This document shows, in pieces, positions 1 through 8,036 of a stretch of 64,000 nt of DNA (the stretch's first letter is position 1; every line of letters begins with the position of its first letter). The notes under the pieces were generated by a model. The model worked only from the letters and a program-made list of their open reading frames with translations. It did no database searches and had not been told where the DNA came from. The DNA is from Variovorax saccharolyticus (GTDB taxonomy: Bacteria; Pseudomonadota; Gammaproteobacteria; Burkholderiales; Burkholderiaceae_C), in NCBI RefSeq assembly GCF_030316765.1, contig NZ_JASZYT010000005.1, positions 372,001-436,000 of the forward strand. Direction: 5' to 3'. A program made the position numbers and the translations under genes.

Positions 1-402
1 GCCGCCGTAGTTGTCGCTGTACGAGGGCAGTTGTCCCGCCCTGTTGGCCTTCGCCAATTCGGAGCGACTCGCCTTTCGCCCGGCAGAGCGCTCTGCGCGG
101 GACAGCTTGGTGGTCGGCGTCGGAATCGGGTCTCCCTCGCCGGGGGTGAAGGTACGCGCGGCTTCGACTGCCTGCGGTTTCCGCGCCTGGCGGGCCGCCG
201 CGCGTTCGGCCTTCGATACTCTCGCCTTCGGCTCTGGGATCGGGTCGCCCTCGCCGGGCATGAAAGTGCGCGCAGCTTCCACACCCTCGACTCTGCGCTC
301 CGCGCGGGTGACCGCGTTGTCGATGGGCTGCGTCTGAGCGTGGGCGGTGAAGGCGATGATCTGTGCACCTGCGAGGGCACACGTGGAGAGAAGCAATCTC
401 AT
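1..402 (-). CDS. Exported repeat protein, partial at the left edge
   Basis: The frame is open for 134 codons from ATG at 402 to the window edge, so the C-terminus is missing. An AGGA-type ribosome binding site lies about 10 bases upstream. Residues 1-22 (MRLLLSTCALAG, then a hydrophobic run ending in AHA) look like a signal peptide. The mature part has two copies of a roughly 28-residue unit starting VEAARTF at residues 41 and 79, each containing PGEGDPIP and followed by a K/R-rich SxAER stretch. The protein is basic and low in hydrophobics, probably periplasmic. Function is unknown; similar short repeat proteins are known to me from Variovorax-type genomes, but only as hypotheticals. Confidence 0.7.
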   Translation of the reverse strand, partial: MRLLLSTCALAGAQIIAFTAHAQTQPIDNAVTRAERRVEGVEAARTFMPGEGDPIPEPKARVSKAERAAARQARKPQAVEAARTFTPGEGDPIPTPTTKLSRAERSAGRKASRSELAKANRAGQLPSYSDNYGG

Positions 403-535
403 TTCAAATTCCTCAGTATGTGAAAGTCGGGGATCGGATCGATACCCGGGATGGGGACCTACTCGTGCGCGATTCCGCACACAAGCAATGAAATCAGGAA
501 CATCCGGCTTCAGCTATTGAACCTTGGTTTGGGAG

Positions 536-547
536 ATACGTTCGTAT
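536..547. promoter_or_regulatory. Short palindrome in the 403-636 gap
   Basis: ATACG-TT-CGTAT is a perfect 12-bp inverted repeat in an unusually AT-rich stretch upstream of the leftward gene beginning at 402. It could be an operator, but nothing identifies a regulator. The rest of the 234-bp gap shows no gene. Confidence 0.25.
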
Positions 548-636
548 GAGCTGGTGAAACGAGTTCGGCGCCCCCCGCTCGCGTCAGGTTCCGCGCAGAT
601 GGGCAGGCTCGAGGACCGATCGTCGATCGGCTATCG

Positions 637-2208
637 CTACAACAGCGATTCGGGCATGAACGGCGACATCAGCAAGTAGTAGAGCTTCTGCATCAGGCTT
701 GCTTCCGGCTCGGATGAGTAGATCTCTTCCTTCTGGCCTTCGCGGGTCGACCATCTCAGCGAAACGCCGTCGTCCGCAAACAGCACCCTGTAAGAGTTCT
801 GAATCCTGCTTACATTGAAGATGCGAAGCAGCTCACGCGCAAGCTCCGGGCTTTCGACCACCACGCCCATCTCGGTGTTCTGGGTTGCAGATCGGGGATC
901 GAGGTTCATGGAGCCCAAGTAGACCCGTGTGCGATCAATGGCCAGTGTTTTTGCGTGCAACCGGCCGAGCGACTTGCCGAAGTCGTCGAAACGCATGCCG
1001 GCAGTGGTCCGTTTGGGACTCAACTCATACAGATCCGCACCGCTTCTGAGCAATCTCTCGCGGTATCGCGCATAGCCCGTGTGCACCAAGGGCTCGTCAT
1101 TGGCGGCCAGCGAGTTTGTCAGCAGCGTGACCTTGACGTTTCGATCCGTCATGGCCTGGATGGCCATGACCCCACGATCTCCAGGCACGAGATAGGGAGA
1201 GGAGAGGTCGACCTGGTGCTTCGCATCGCGCATCATTTCCCAGACCGTCATGGTCACACTGGTGGCGATAGCCTCTTGCGCGGTCATGGTGGCGGGCTTG
1301 GTCGGCGGATCCGCGATGGCGACCGCATGACCCCAGAGGAGGCCCAGCCGACCGTCTTCCAATTCTTCCGTGATCGGCCCGTAGCCCAGGATGTCCGACG
1401 CTGGGAGCATGAGCTTCGGCAGTGGCTTTGTCATCGCAATCCTGTCATCGAAATCTACATCGACCGGCCGATGGCCGCCTTCGGCGCCGACGATCTCCGA
1501 GATAGGCCACACCTGGACACTATTCCAGTACGCGTAGAAGATCGTCTCGAGTTGGGGCACCACCTTGCCAACAATCAACGCATCCATATCGATGAAATTC
1601 TGTGCTTCGCTCAAGACGAAGTACTCGTTAGCAATGTTGCGACCACCGACGATCGCCATGACACCGTCTGCGATGAACAGCTTGTTGTGCATGCGGTGGT
1701 TCAACCGGGCCACGTCGAGCGGCGACGCAGCGAAGCGCGTCAGGAAACCGTCGCGCCCGCAGCAGAAGGGATTGAATACACGTACCGAGACGTTGGGCGT
1801 CCTCGACAGCGCCAGCAACAGGTGCTGGCTGTTCGCAGTGTAGAGATCGTCCACCAGAATCCGGACCTGCACGCCCCGCAAGGCGGCTTCCCGCACCGTT
1901 CGCAGCAGGAGGCGACCCACCTCGTCGTTCTCCAACTGGTAGTACTGAAGAACGAGTGAGCGTTGTGCCCGCTGCGCCAGCTGGATGCGTGCGTCCAGGG
2001 AATACACCCCCAGAGGCATCAGGCGGAAGCCTGAGTGCGCGCCGGGCGGCGTGGAGGCGTGCGCGATCCGGGCCAGCAAGGTCGTGCCGTCTGCCGCTTC
2101 GGCTTGTTCCGCTGCTCTTGCGCGCTGTTCCGGCAGTGAACCGCAAGCGCCAAGCGTCGCCAGGCAAGTGCATGCGAGCAGGAAGCGGAAGAGAAAGGAA
2201 GGATTCAT
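637..2208 (-). CDS. Phospholipase D-family lipoprotein (cardiolipin synthase-like)
   Basis: A 523-residue protein with two HKD motifs, the mark of the phospholipase D superfamily: HNKLFIAD at residue 174 and HAKTLAID at residue 418. Each is followed by the usual GGRN or GSMN glycine/asparagine element. The two halves form one active site that transfers phosphatidyl groups through a histidine intermediate. The chosen start (MNPSFLFRF) gives a lipoprotein signal with lipobox LGAC at about residues 18-21; a longer reading from 2301 would bury this signal behind 31 charged residues. The two-domain layout with a long inter-domain segment resembles ClsC/YmdC-type cardiolipin synthases. The exact substrate is unproven. 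Confidence 0.85.
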   Translation of the reverse strand: MNPSFLFRFLLACTCLATLGACGSLPEQRARAAEQAEAADGTTLLARIAHASTPPGAHSGFRLMPLGVYSLDARIQLAQRAQRSLVLQYYQLENDEVGRLLLRTVREAALRGVQVRILVDDLYTANSQHLLLALSRTPNVSVRVFNPFCCGRDGFLTRFAASPLDVARLNHRMHNKLFIADGVMAIVGGRNIANEYFVLSEAQNFIDMDALIVGKVVPQLETIFYAYWNSVQVWPISEIVGAEGGHRPVDVDFDDRIAMTKPLPKLMLPASDILGYGPITEELEDGRLGLLWGHAVAIADPPTKPATMTAQEAIATSVTMTVWEMMRDAKHQVDLSSPYLVPGDRGVMAIQAMTDRNVKVTLLTNSLAANDEPLVHTGYARYRERLLRSGADLYELSPKRTTAGMRFDDFGKSLGRLHAKTLAIDRTRVYLGSMNLDPRSATQNTEMGVVVESPELARELLRIFNVSRIQNSYRVLFADDGVSLRWSTREGQKEEIYSSEPEASLMQKLYYLLMSPFMPESLL

Positions 2209-2528
2209 GATTTTGCTTGCCGGGTTGCTTTCATCCGCGCGGCCCGGACGAGGTCCGTGTCGGTGCGCCGTTCGATTGGACGTGGCCCATGTATTCGGCA
2301 TGTGTCTCGCGCAGGCCGTGTTGCATGGCGATGTGTACGCAATCCGGCTCGATACACTGCCACACGAAAATCCGGCAGGTCACGGCGGCACAGACCTCGT
2401 CGTGAAACGCAGTGTGTGCGCTTGCCAGACCGACACAGAGGCATACGCGATGTCGGGCGAAGGCGAAGGGGGCGTCGAATAATCCGCTCGATCCCTCTCC
2501 AAGCCCCACCTTCCATCAAGGAATCGCC
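2209..2528. other. Gap with no recognisable gene
   Basis: This 320-bp stretch lies between the start of the leftward phospholipase gene and a possible rightward small gene. Open frames are present on both strands but are arginine-rich and lack ribosome binding sites or family resemblance. It must hold the promoter for the phospholipase gene; no clear -35/-10 pair could be picked. Confidence 0.4.
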
Positions 2529-2642
2529 ATGAAGATCTCCCGCGCCAGCGCCGCCTCGTTCTCCGTCCTCGACACGACCGAGAAGAAGATCCAGGCGTTG
2601 CTGGCCGAGCCAGCGCCGGCGTCGCCATCGACCGGAGGCTGA
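2529..2642 (+). CDS. Possible 37-residue peptide gene
   Basis: ATG is preceded by AAGGA at suitable spacing. The 37 codons end almost always in G or C, as in real genes of this window. The product is MKISRASAASF followed by a lysine- and alanine-rich part and a PASPSTGG end, with no cysteine or membrane segment. It is followed directly by a second small frame whose TTG start lies two bases after this stop, then by a hairpin at 2777-2798. I do not recognise a family. It could be a small regulatory or processed peptide, or chance. Confidence 0.35.
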   Translation: MKISRASAASFSVLDTTEKKIQALLAEPAPASPSTGG

Positions 2643-2643
2643 G

Positions 2644-2772
2644 TTGAAGAAGCTCTGGTTCGTGCTTCTCTTTCTTGCGGGCGGCGTCGCGCACGAAGTG
2701 CGCAACCCGGTCGGTTGCCAATGCATCAACGTCCGCGAATCCGAGGGCGGGCGAAAACGCGGTCGCCCATGA
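2644..2772 (+). CDS. Possible 42-residue secreted or membrane peptide gene
   Basis: The frame starts with TTG two bases after the preceding stop, an arrangement that permits translational coupling. The N-terminus KKLWFVLLFLAGGVA is a convincing signal or membrane segment, followed by a short tail with two cysteines (CQC) and basic residues. The tail includes AHEVRNPVG, which resembles a histidine-kinase H-box, but there is no other kinase sequence around it. Function is unknown. Confidence 0.3.
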   Translation: MKKLWFVLLFLAGGVAHEVRNPVGCQCINVRESEGGRKRGRP

Positions 2773-2776
2773 AAAG

Positions 2777-2798
2777 GCGGGACGCTCAGTCGTCCCGC
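2777..2798. terminator. Hairpin between convergent genes
   Basis: GCGGGACG-ctcagt-CGTCCCGC is a perfect 8-bp stem with a 6-base loop. It sits 5 bases after the stop of the possible small gene and 62 bases beyond the stop of the leftward gene ending at 2860. There is no long T-run, so terminator function is inferred from position. Confidence 0.4.
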
Positions 2799-2859
2799 GC
2801 CCCGACCGACGAAGCGAAGACGTAGCCCTCGCTGCGGTCGCGGCCCTCACCCGGCAGCA

Positions 2860-3810
2860 TCAGGCGGAGCCGTAGAGCGCCCGCGCCTCGCTCTCATAGT
2901 CCGGATACGACGCCTTCATGACCGCGCCATTGAGGATCATCTCCGCCACCAGGGCACGCGAGCCTGCGTCGTACACGCGGGTGCGAATCCACACCGATTC
3001 GGTGCGGGCGCTTTCGCTGAGGGCGATGATCTCGCGCTCCAGCTCGTAGTCCTGATCGACGAACAACGGCCCCTGCAGCAGGCGGATCTCCTGGCCCGCG
3101 AACAGCCCGACCGCAGGCTTGCGCCCGCTCAGTCCCGACTGCGCGGAGGTGGAGCCGAGCAGCACGCTGATCATCTCGGTCGGGATGATCGGCCGGCCCC
3201 ACGGCGATTCATGTCCCGACTCCCGCGTGTACCACGGGCTGGGTTCGGTGATGACCGCGAGCTTGTCGGCCAGGGTGAACGGGTAGTGGTCGCCCATGTG
3301 GGTGTCGAAGCCCATGCGGATCTTCTCGACCACCGCGCCGCGCTGGCCTACCCGCAGGTCCCGGTTGATCACCAGGCCGGTCGGCGGGCGCAGCTTGGCG
3401 ATGCGCTGCTGCAGTTCGTGCGGCAGGCCCATCGCATCGCCGATCGAGGCGCTGCCCGTTAGCACCGGCGTGCCGTCGCGCTTCTCGGCCCGCAGGCGCA
3501 CGAAGCGCGCCTCGCCCGCAACGGGCTCGACGAAGGCCCGGACCTCCTCGCCTTCGACCACCATGTTCTGGTAATGGGCGCTGATGCAGCCGGTCTCGAA
3601 CCAGGCCTTGCCGAAGACCTGATGGAGCAGGGGATCGAACTGGCTGAAATGCGTCGGCCCTTCGATCGGGCCGGCGCGCAGTCCCAGGCCCTCGGCCATG
3701 GCGTCGTCATGGATCGACTTGTGTCCGTCGTAGCGCTGGTCGGCCAGCATCTGCCTCGGCTGGCGCAAACGCCCGCACAGGGCGGGCGCTTCGGAAAAAG
3801 GTTCGGTCAT
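2860..3810 (-). CDS. Hot-dog/MaoC-like protein of unknown substrate
   Basis: A 316-residue cytosolic protein without signal or membrane segments. The N-terminal half contains DDAMAEGLGLRAGPIEG and a downstream VEGEEVRA, which resemble the hydratase-type hot-dog fold of MaoC enoyl-CoA hydratases. The second half repeats a similar pattern (GRPIIPTEM). A double hot-dog reading fits the length. The assignment is weak, and no catalytic residues could be fixed. It is a single leftward gene with no obvious operon partner. Confidence 0.5.
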   Translation of the reverse strand: MTEPFSEAPALCGRLRQPRQMLADQRYDGHKSIHDDAMAEGLGLRAGPIEGPTHFSQFDPLLHQVFGKAWFETGCISAHYQNMVVEGEEVRAFVEPVAGEARFVRLRAEKRDGTPVLTGSASIGDAMGLPHELQQRIAKLRPPTGLVINRDLRVGQRGAVVEKIRMGFDTHMGDHYPFTLADKLAVITEPSPWYTRESGHESPWGRPIIPTEMISVLLGSTSAQSGLSGRKPAVGLFAGQEIRLLQGPLFVDQDYELEREIIALSESARTESVWIRTRVYDAGSRALVAEMILNGAVMKASYPDYESEARALYGSA

Positions 3811-3885
3811 CGGGTGCCCCTGGCTGAAGGACGGCGATTCTAGGGCGCCGTCCCCGCAGCCAAAGTCACGCGCGGGACCGGGGTG

Positions 3886-4389
3886 TCAGCCCTTCGCGCG
3901 TGCGGCGTTGCGCAGGTCGCGGATCTGGTCGTGGTTGCGCTGTGCGCCCGCGGCCTGCCGCTCGACCACGCTGCGCACCTCGGCCGGCAGGTTCTGCTTC
4001 AGGGCCTTGCGGTAGCGCGCGATCGCGGTGTCTTCGCCGCGTTCGCAGGACTCGAGGATCGACAGTTCGCTGTTAGCGCCGAGCGAGCCCTTCACGTGGA
4101 CCCAGCCCCGATGCAGCGCGCCGGCCGCCGTTCCGCCTTCCGCCGGTTCGCCGCCGTAGGCCCCGATCAGCTGGAGCAGTTCCGCCTCGGCTTGCCGGCA
4201 GCCTTCGGCCCGGCTGGCGAACAATTGCTTGGCGGCCGGCGATTCGACTTCTTCGGCGCAGGCGAGAAAGCCGTAGCCGCCGTCGCGTGTGTTCTCCAGC
4301 AGGTCGTTCAGGACGTCGACGACCTCGTCGTTGGCCAGCGGTTCGCCGCGGGTGTCGCGGGGGTCGAGCATGTCTTTGTCGAGTGCCAT
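3886..4389 (-). CDS. DUF2383/PA2169-family four-helix-bundle protein
   Basis: A 167-residue, strongly helical, acidic protein. The segment NDLLENTRDGGYGF followed by CAEEV, and later SLGANSELSILESCERGED, match the PA2169/DUF2383 family, which has a ferritin-like four-helix bundle and is often stress-associated. Function is not established. Start ATG at 4389 has AAGGA upstream. Its leader (4390-4460) carries two perfect hairpins, and the gene is divergent from the DUF4189 gene. Confidence 0.8.
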   Translation of the reverse strand: MALDKDMLDPRDTRGEPLANDEVVDVLNDLLENTRDGGYGFLACAEEVESPAAKQLFASRAEGCRQAEAELLQLIGAYGGEPAEGGTAAGALHRGWVHVKGSLGANSELSILESCERGEDTAIARYRKALKQNLPAEVRSVVERQAAGAQRNHDQIRDLRNAARAKG

Positions 4390-4407
4390 GGGGAAATCCT
4401 TTCAAGC

Positions 4408-4460
4408 GCCTTCCTTGCACGGAAGGCCGGGTTGGGAACTCGGGGGCAGGAACCCCCGAG
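4408..4460. promoter_or_regulatory. Two hairpins in the divergent DUF2383/DUF4189 region
   Basis: GCCTTCC-ttgcac-GGAAGGC (4408-4427) and CTCGGGGG-caggaa-CCCCCGAG (4439-4460) are both perfect and 11 bases apart. Read leftward they would lie in the DUF2383 leader or its promoter. Role unknown; they could be operators or leader structures. Confidence 0.4.
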
Positions 4461-4583
4461 GCATGGCCCACCATCGCGGCAATCGGGGGCGCAAGCCGTC
4501 AGCCGCGGGGCCCGCTGCGTGTAGGGCTTGACGGGCAGGGCCGCAGCGGGGCGCTGCCGGTCGCGTTGGGCGATGATCGGCAG

Positions 4584-5003
4584 ATGCAATTCCGATCACA
4601 TGCCGCGCGCGTGGCCGCGCTGCTCATGCTGCTGCTGCTGGGCTTCCAGGCGGCGGGCATCGCCGCCCCCTCGACGCCGAACGATCCCGACCAGGGCGCC
4701 AGCTGGGGCGCGATCGCATCGCGGCGCGGCTGGTACGGCTATGCGTTCAACCACAAGTCCGTCGACGCGGCCGAGCGTGCGGCCCGCGCGCAATGCGACC
4801 GGGCCGCGGGCCGCTCCGGGCCCTGCGAAGTGCGCATCCATTTCGATCGCTCCTGCGCCGCGCTGGCGACCGGCAACTTCGGCGAGTGGGGCGCGGCCAG
4901 CGCCGCCACGACCCAGGCGGCGGGCCAGGCGGCGATCGCCCAGTGCGAGAGCCACCTGCCGACCGAGCCCTGCAAGATCGTCGTCAGCGCCTGCTCGCGC
5001 TGA
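4584..5003 (+). CDS. Exported DUF4189 protein
   Basis: The 139-residue product begins with a clear signal peptide (RVAALLMLLLLGFQAAGIAA). The mature domain contains WGAIASRRGWYGYAFNHKS and six cysteines in the pattern CDRAAG...CEVRIHF...CAALA, typical of DUF4189, a small disulfide-bonded secreted domain of unknown function. ATG at 4584 was chosen because it starts the signal peptide. The gene stands alone and is divergent from the DUF2383 gene. Confidence 0.75.
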   Translation: MQFRSHAARVAALLMLLLLGFQAAGIAAPSTPNDPDQGASWGAIASRRGWYGYAFNHKSVDAAERAARAQCDRAAGRSGPCEVRIHFDRSCAALATGNFGEWGAASAATTQAAGQAAIAQCESHLPTEPCKIVVSACSR

Positions 5004-5180
5004 GCCGGCGCGCCGCCTCGCCCCGCCTGTGGCGAGTTGCACGAAAGCTGGGGAATTCCCGGGGCGCCGGAGCCGCGGCGGCGATGACGAAAGGGCGCAA
5101 GTCGGAGTACAAATGCACTGCGGGAAGCGCGCATCTGCAGGCGGTGCTTCCGGGCGCAGTGCAGTGAAAGGAGGGCAGTC

Positions 5181-5600
5181 ATGGCCAGACATCTCGCAGT
5201 CGGGGATACATCCGGACCGATACCCATCGCCAGTGCCAGCTACTACAACCCGACTGGCGTGCTGCTGGCGCCCGGCGAGACCTACGAGATCGCCGCGGAC
5301 GACAGCCGATGGGTCGACTGGTACCTGGCGTCCAGCGCCGACGGCCGGATCGAGCCCAGCCTCATTCAATCGCTGGCGCATTGGGCGCTGCGCTGCAAGC
5401 AGGGCCGATGGTTCCAGCTGATCGGCGCGGTCGGGTGCTCGGACGAGAACCTGTTTCCGATCGGCATGCATGCCGCCTGGACCTACACCGGCCAGAGTGC
5501 CGACGCCGAGCCCGAGCTGCAACTGTTCGCGAACGACGCCTGGTTCGCCTACCTCAACAACCACGGCGCGGTGAAGGTGACGATCACCCGCGTCGGATAG
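5181..5600 (+). CDS. Unknown beta-rich protein, possibly lectin-like
   Basis: 139 residues with no signal peptide. Regular aromatic and glycine spacing (YYNPTGVLLAPGETYEI, then DSRWVDWYLAS, and a C-terminal NDAWFAYLNNHGAVKVTI) suggests a beta-sandwich similar to the galactose-binding LecA/PA-IL fold, where an N-D and N-N pair near the C-terminus binds calcium. The NDAWFAYLNN segment is suggestive, but overall identity cannot be judged by eye. AAGGAGGG lies upstream of the ATG. Confidence 0.4.
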   Translation: MARHLAVGDTSGPIPIASASYYNPTGVLLAPGETYEIAADDSRWVDWYLASSADGRIEPSLIQSLAHWALRCKQGRWFQLIGAVGCSDENLFPIGMHAAWTYTGQSADAEPELQLFANDAWFAYLNNHGAVKVTITRVG

Positions 5601-5612
5601 GTGCGGGCGTGC

Positions 5613-6530
5613 TCAGCTCGCCGGCCGGAAGCCGGGCAGCGAGTGCATCCGGCGCTTGAGGGCCTCGATGAAGGCCGTCACCCTGGCCGGGCGGTAGATG
5701 CCGGGCGGCAGCGCGACATGGATGCCGATCGGTTCCAGCCACCAGTTCGGCAGCACGCGCCGCACCCGGCCCGCTTTCAGGTCGTCCTGGCACATCCAGG
5801 GTGCAGCGGCGCCGATGCCGGCCCCGTTGAGGATGGCCCGGTAGCTCGACAGCAGGCTGTCGGTCTTGATCGGCGTGTCGAGGGCGACCATGCGCGGGCG
5901 CCCTGAGCGGTCGAGCAGCCGCACGCTCCCTTGCACGTAGGGCACCAGGCCGACGCAGGGCAGCGAGGGCAGTCTGGAGATCGTGACCGGCCCGAGCTGT
6001 TCGAGCAGTCCGGGGGTGGCGAGCAGGATGCGCTCCATGGCACCGAGCTTGCGGCTCACGAGGTCGGGGTCGCGCACTTCGCCGACGCAGATCCAGCATT
6101 CGGCGCCCGAGGCCACGAGGTCGATGACCCGGTCGGTCAGGGTCAGTTCGACCCGCAGCGCGGGGTGGGCTGCGCGCAGGTCGGTCACGGCGTCGGTGAG
6201 GAACCCGGTGCCGTAGCCCGACGGCCCGATCACGCGCAGGGTGCCTTCGGGCCGGCTCTGGCCGCCCGACAAGCGATGCGACAGGCTCGACCAGCGGTCG
6301 CCGAGGTCACGGGCCTCGGCCAGCAGCGAGCGGCCTTCGTCGGTGAGCGAGAAGCTGGCCGTCGTTCGCAGCGCCAGCTTGCAGCCCAGCATGCGTTCGA
6401 GTTCGAGCAGCCGGCGGCTGACCGTCGGCTGCGAGGTACCGAGCAGGCGCGCCGCCTTGCTCAGCGATCCGCTCTCGCCGATCTTCTGAAAGGTGTCGAG
6501 CAGGTCGAGCCGGTCGTGGGTGTGCTTCAT
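5613..6530 (-). CDS. LysR-family transcriptional regulator
   Basis: 305 residues with an N-terminal winged helix-turn-helix (residues 5-65: FQKIGESGSLSKAARLLGTS then QPTVSRRLLELE) and a C-terminal co-inducer domain of normal length. ATG at 6530 was chosen because it starts the HTH at the usual distance; upstream codons are not conserved-looking. It is divergent from the aminotransferase gene at 6602 with a 71-bp shared promoter region, so control of the aminotransferase/Bug/dimethylformamidase-like genes is likely. Confidence 0.85.
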   Translation of the reverse strand: MKHTHDRLDLLDTFQKIGESGSLSKAARLLGTSQPTVSRRLLELERMLGCKLALRTTASFSLTDEGRSLLAEARDLGDRWSSLSHRLSGGQSRPEGTLRVIGPSGYGTGFLTDAVTDLRAAHPALRVELTLTDRVIDLVASGAECWICVGEVRDPDLVSRKLGAMERILLATPGLLEQLGPVTISRLPSLPCVGLVPYVQGSVRLLDRSGRPRMVALDTPIKTDSLLSSYRAILNGAGIGAAAPWMCQDDLKAGRVRRVLPNWWLEPIGIHVALPPGIYRPARVTAFIEALKRRMHSLPGFRPAS

Positions 6531-6601
6531 GCGTGTCACGTATAACACTTCATCGATCCATGCGTCTACTCGAAGTTCGACTTGCTCCGTATCGTCGCTC
6601 C

Positions 6602-8002
6602 ATGAGCACACCGAACCCCACCGAACGCCGCATCGGCGATACGCCCAAGGGCGGCTCCGTCCTGGGCTTCTACGCGCCGCGAGGCACGCCGCGCCCGCCG
6701 CGCATCGCACGCGGCGAGGGCGTCTTCCTGTGGGATTCGGAAGGCCGGCGCTATCTCGACGCCACGGCCGGCGCGGTGGTCGCCAACATCGGCCACGGCA
6801 ATCCGCACGTGCTGGCGGCGATGGCCGAACAGGCCGGCCGCGTGACCTTCGCCTACCCGCGCTTCTTCGAGAGCGAGCACAGCATCGCGCTGGCCGACCG
6901 GGTCTGCGCAATGGCGGGCGAGGGTTTCGATCGCGCCTTCTTCGTCTCCGGCGGATCCGAGGCCAACGAGTCGGCGCTGAAGCTGGCGCGCCAGTACGCG
7001 GTGGTCAGCGGGCAGCCGCAGCGGGCCAAGGTGATCTCGCGCGAGCCGAGCTACCACGGCGCCACGCTGGGCGCGCTGGCGGTCACCGGCGACGCCCACA
7101 CGCTCGGCATCTACGGGCCGATGGTGCGTGAGATGCCGAAGGTGCCGGCACCCCAGAGCTACCGCCTGCCCGAGGGGCACACGGCCGAAAGCCACGCGCT
7201 GGCCTGCGCCGATGCGCTGGAAGACTGCATCGTGCGCGAAGGTCCGGACAGCGTGCTGGCCTTCATCCTCGAGCCGGTGGGCGGCCTGTCGAGCGGCGCG
7301 GTGGTCTCGCCCGCGGCCTACTACCGGCGGGTGCGGGAGATCTGCGACCGCCACGGCGTGCTGCTGATCTACGACGAAATCATGAGCGGCGCCGGACGCA
7401 CCGGGGCCTTCCTGGCGGCGCATCACTTCGCCGACGCGCGGCCGGACATCGTCACGCTGGCCAAGGGCCTGGCGGCCGGCTACACGCCGCTGGGCGCGAT
7501 GCTGGTGCCCAACCGCATCGTCGACGCGATCGCCGATGCCGGCGGCTTCGTGCACGGCCACACCTACTTCACCAATCCGCTGTCCTGCGCGGTGGCCAAT
7601 GCCGTGCTGGACGAAGTGGTGCGGCAGGACCTGGCGGCCCAGTCGCGCCTCCGCGGCGAGCAGCTCATGGCGCGGCTGCAGGCGATCGCCGGGCGTTCGC
7701 CGATCGTCGGCGATGTGCGCGGCAAGGGCTTGCTGACCGCGATCGAGATCGTCGCCGACAAGGAAACCAAGCGGCAGCTGCCGGCGGCCTTCAACGCGCC
7801 CGCGCGGCTGACGCAGCATGGCCTGCAGCGCGGCATCGCGCTCTACAACCGGCGTGCCAACCTCGGCGCCTACGGCGACATGCAGCTGATCACGCCGCCG
7901 CTCACGATCACCGAGGCCGAGGTCGACCTGCTGGCCGAATTGCTCGAAGCCTCCCTGCGCGATCTTGCGCAGGAGATCGCACGCATCAAGCCGACCACCT
8001 GA
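6602..8002 (+). CDS. Class III PLP-dependent aminotransferase
   Basis: 466 residues of the omega-amino acid/diamine aminotransferase fold. Motifs seen: FFVSGGSEANE near residue 120, the YDEIMSGAGRTG cofactor-contact segment, and TLAKGLAAGYTPLGAM carrying the Schiff-base lysine. Such enzymes move an amino group from an omega-amine, GABA or beta-amino acid to pyruvate or 2-oxoglutarate. The substrate is not evident. It is the first gene of an apparent operon with a Bug receptor 34 bp downstream, under the divergent LysR regulator. Confidence 0.85.
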   Translation: MSTPNPTERRIGDTPKGGSVLGFYAPRGTPRPPRIARGEGVFLWDSEGRRYLDATAGAVVANIGHGNPHVLAAMAEQAGRVTFAYPRFFESEHSIALADRVCAMAGEGFDRAFFVSGGSEANESALKLARQYAVVSGQPQRAKVISREPSYHGATLGALAVTGDAHTLGIYGPMVREMPKVPAPQSYRLPEGHTAESHALACADALEDCIVREGPDSVLAFILEPVGGLSSGAVVSPAAYYRRVREICDRHGVLLIYDEIMSGAGRTGAFLAAHHFADARPDIVTLAKGLAAGYTPLGAMLVPNRIVDAIADAGGFVHGHTYFTNPLSCAVANAVLDEVVRQDLAAQSRLRGEQLMARLQAIAGRSPIVGDVRGKGLLTAIEIVADKETKRQLPAAFNAPARLTQHGLQRGIALYNRRANLGAYGDMQLITPPLTITEAEVDLLAELLEASLRDLAQEIARIKPTT

Positions 8003-8036
8003 AACCCTTACCCCACTTCCTGCGCAAAGGCCACCG

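Noticed and set aside
2644..2772. AHEVRNPVG as a remnant histidine-kinase H-box
   Set aside because: The match is nine residues in a membrane-type peptide; no other kinase sequence is found on either side in any frame.
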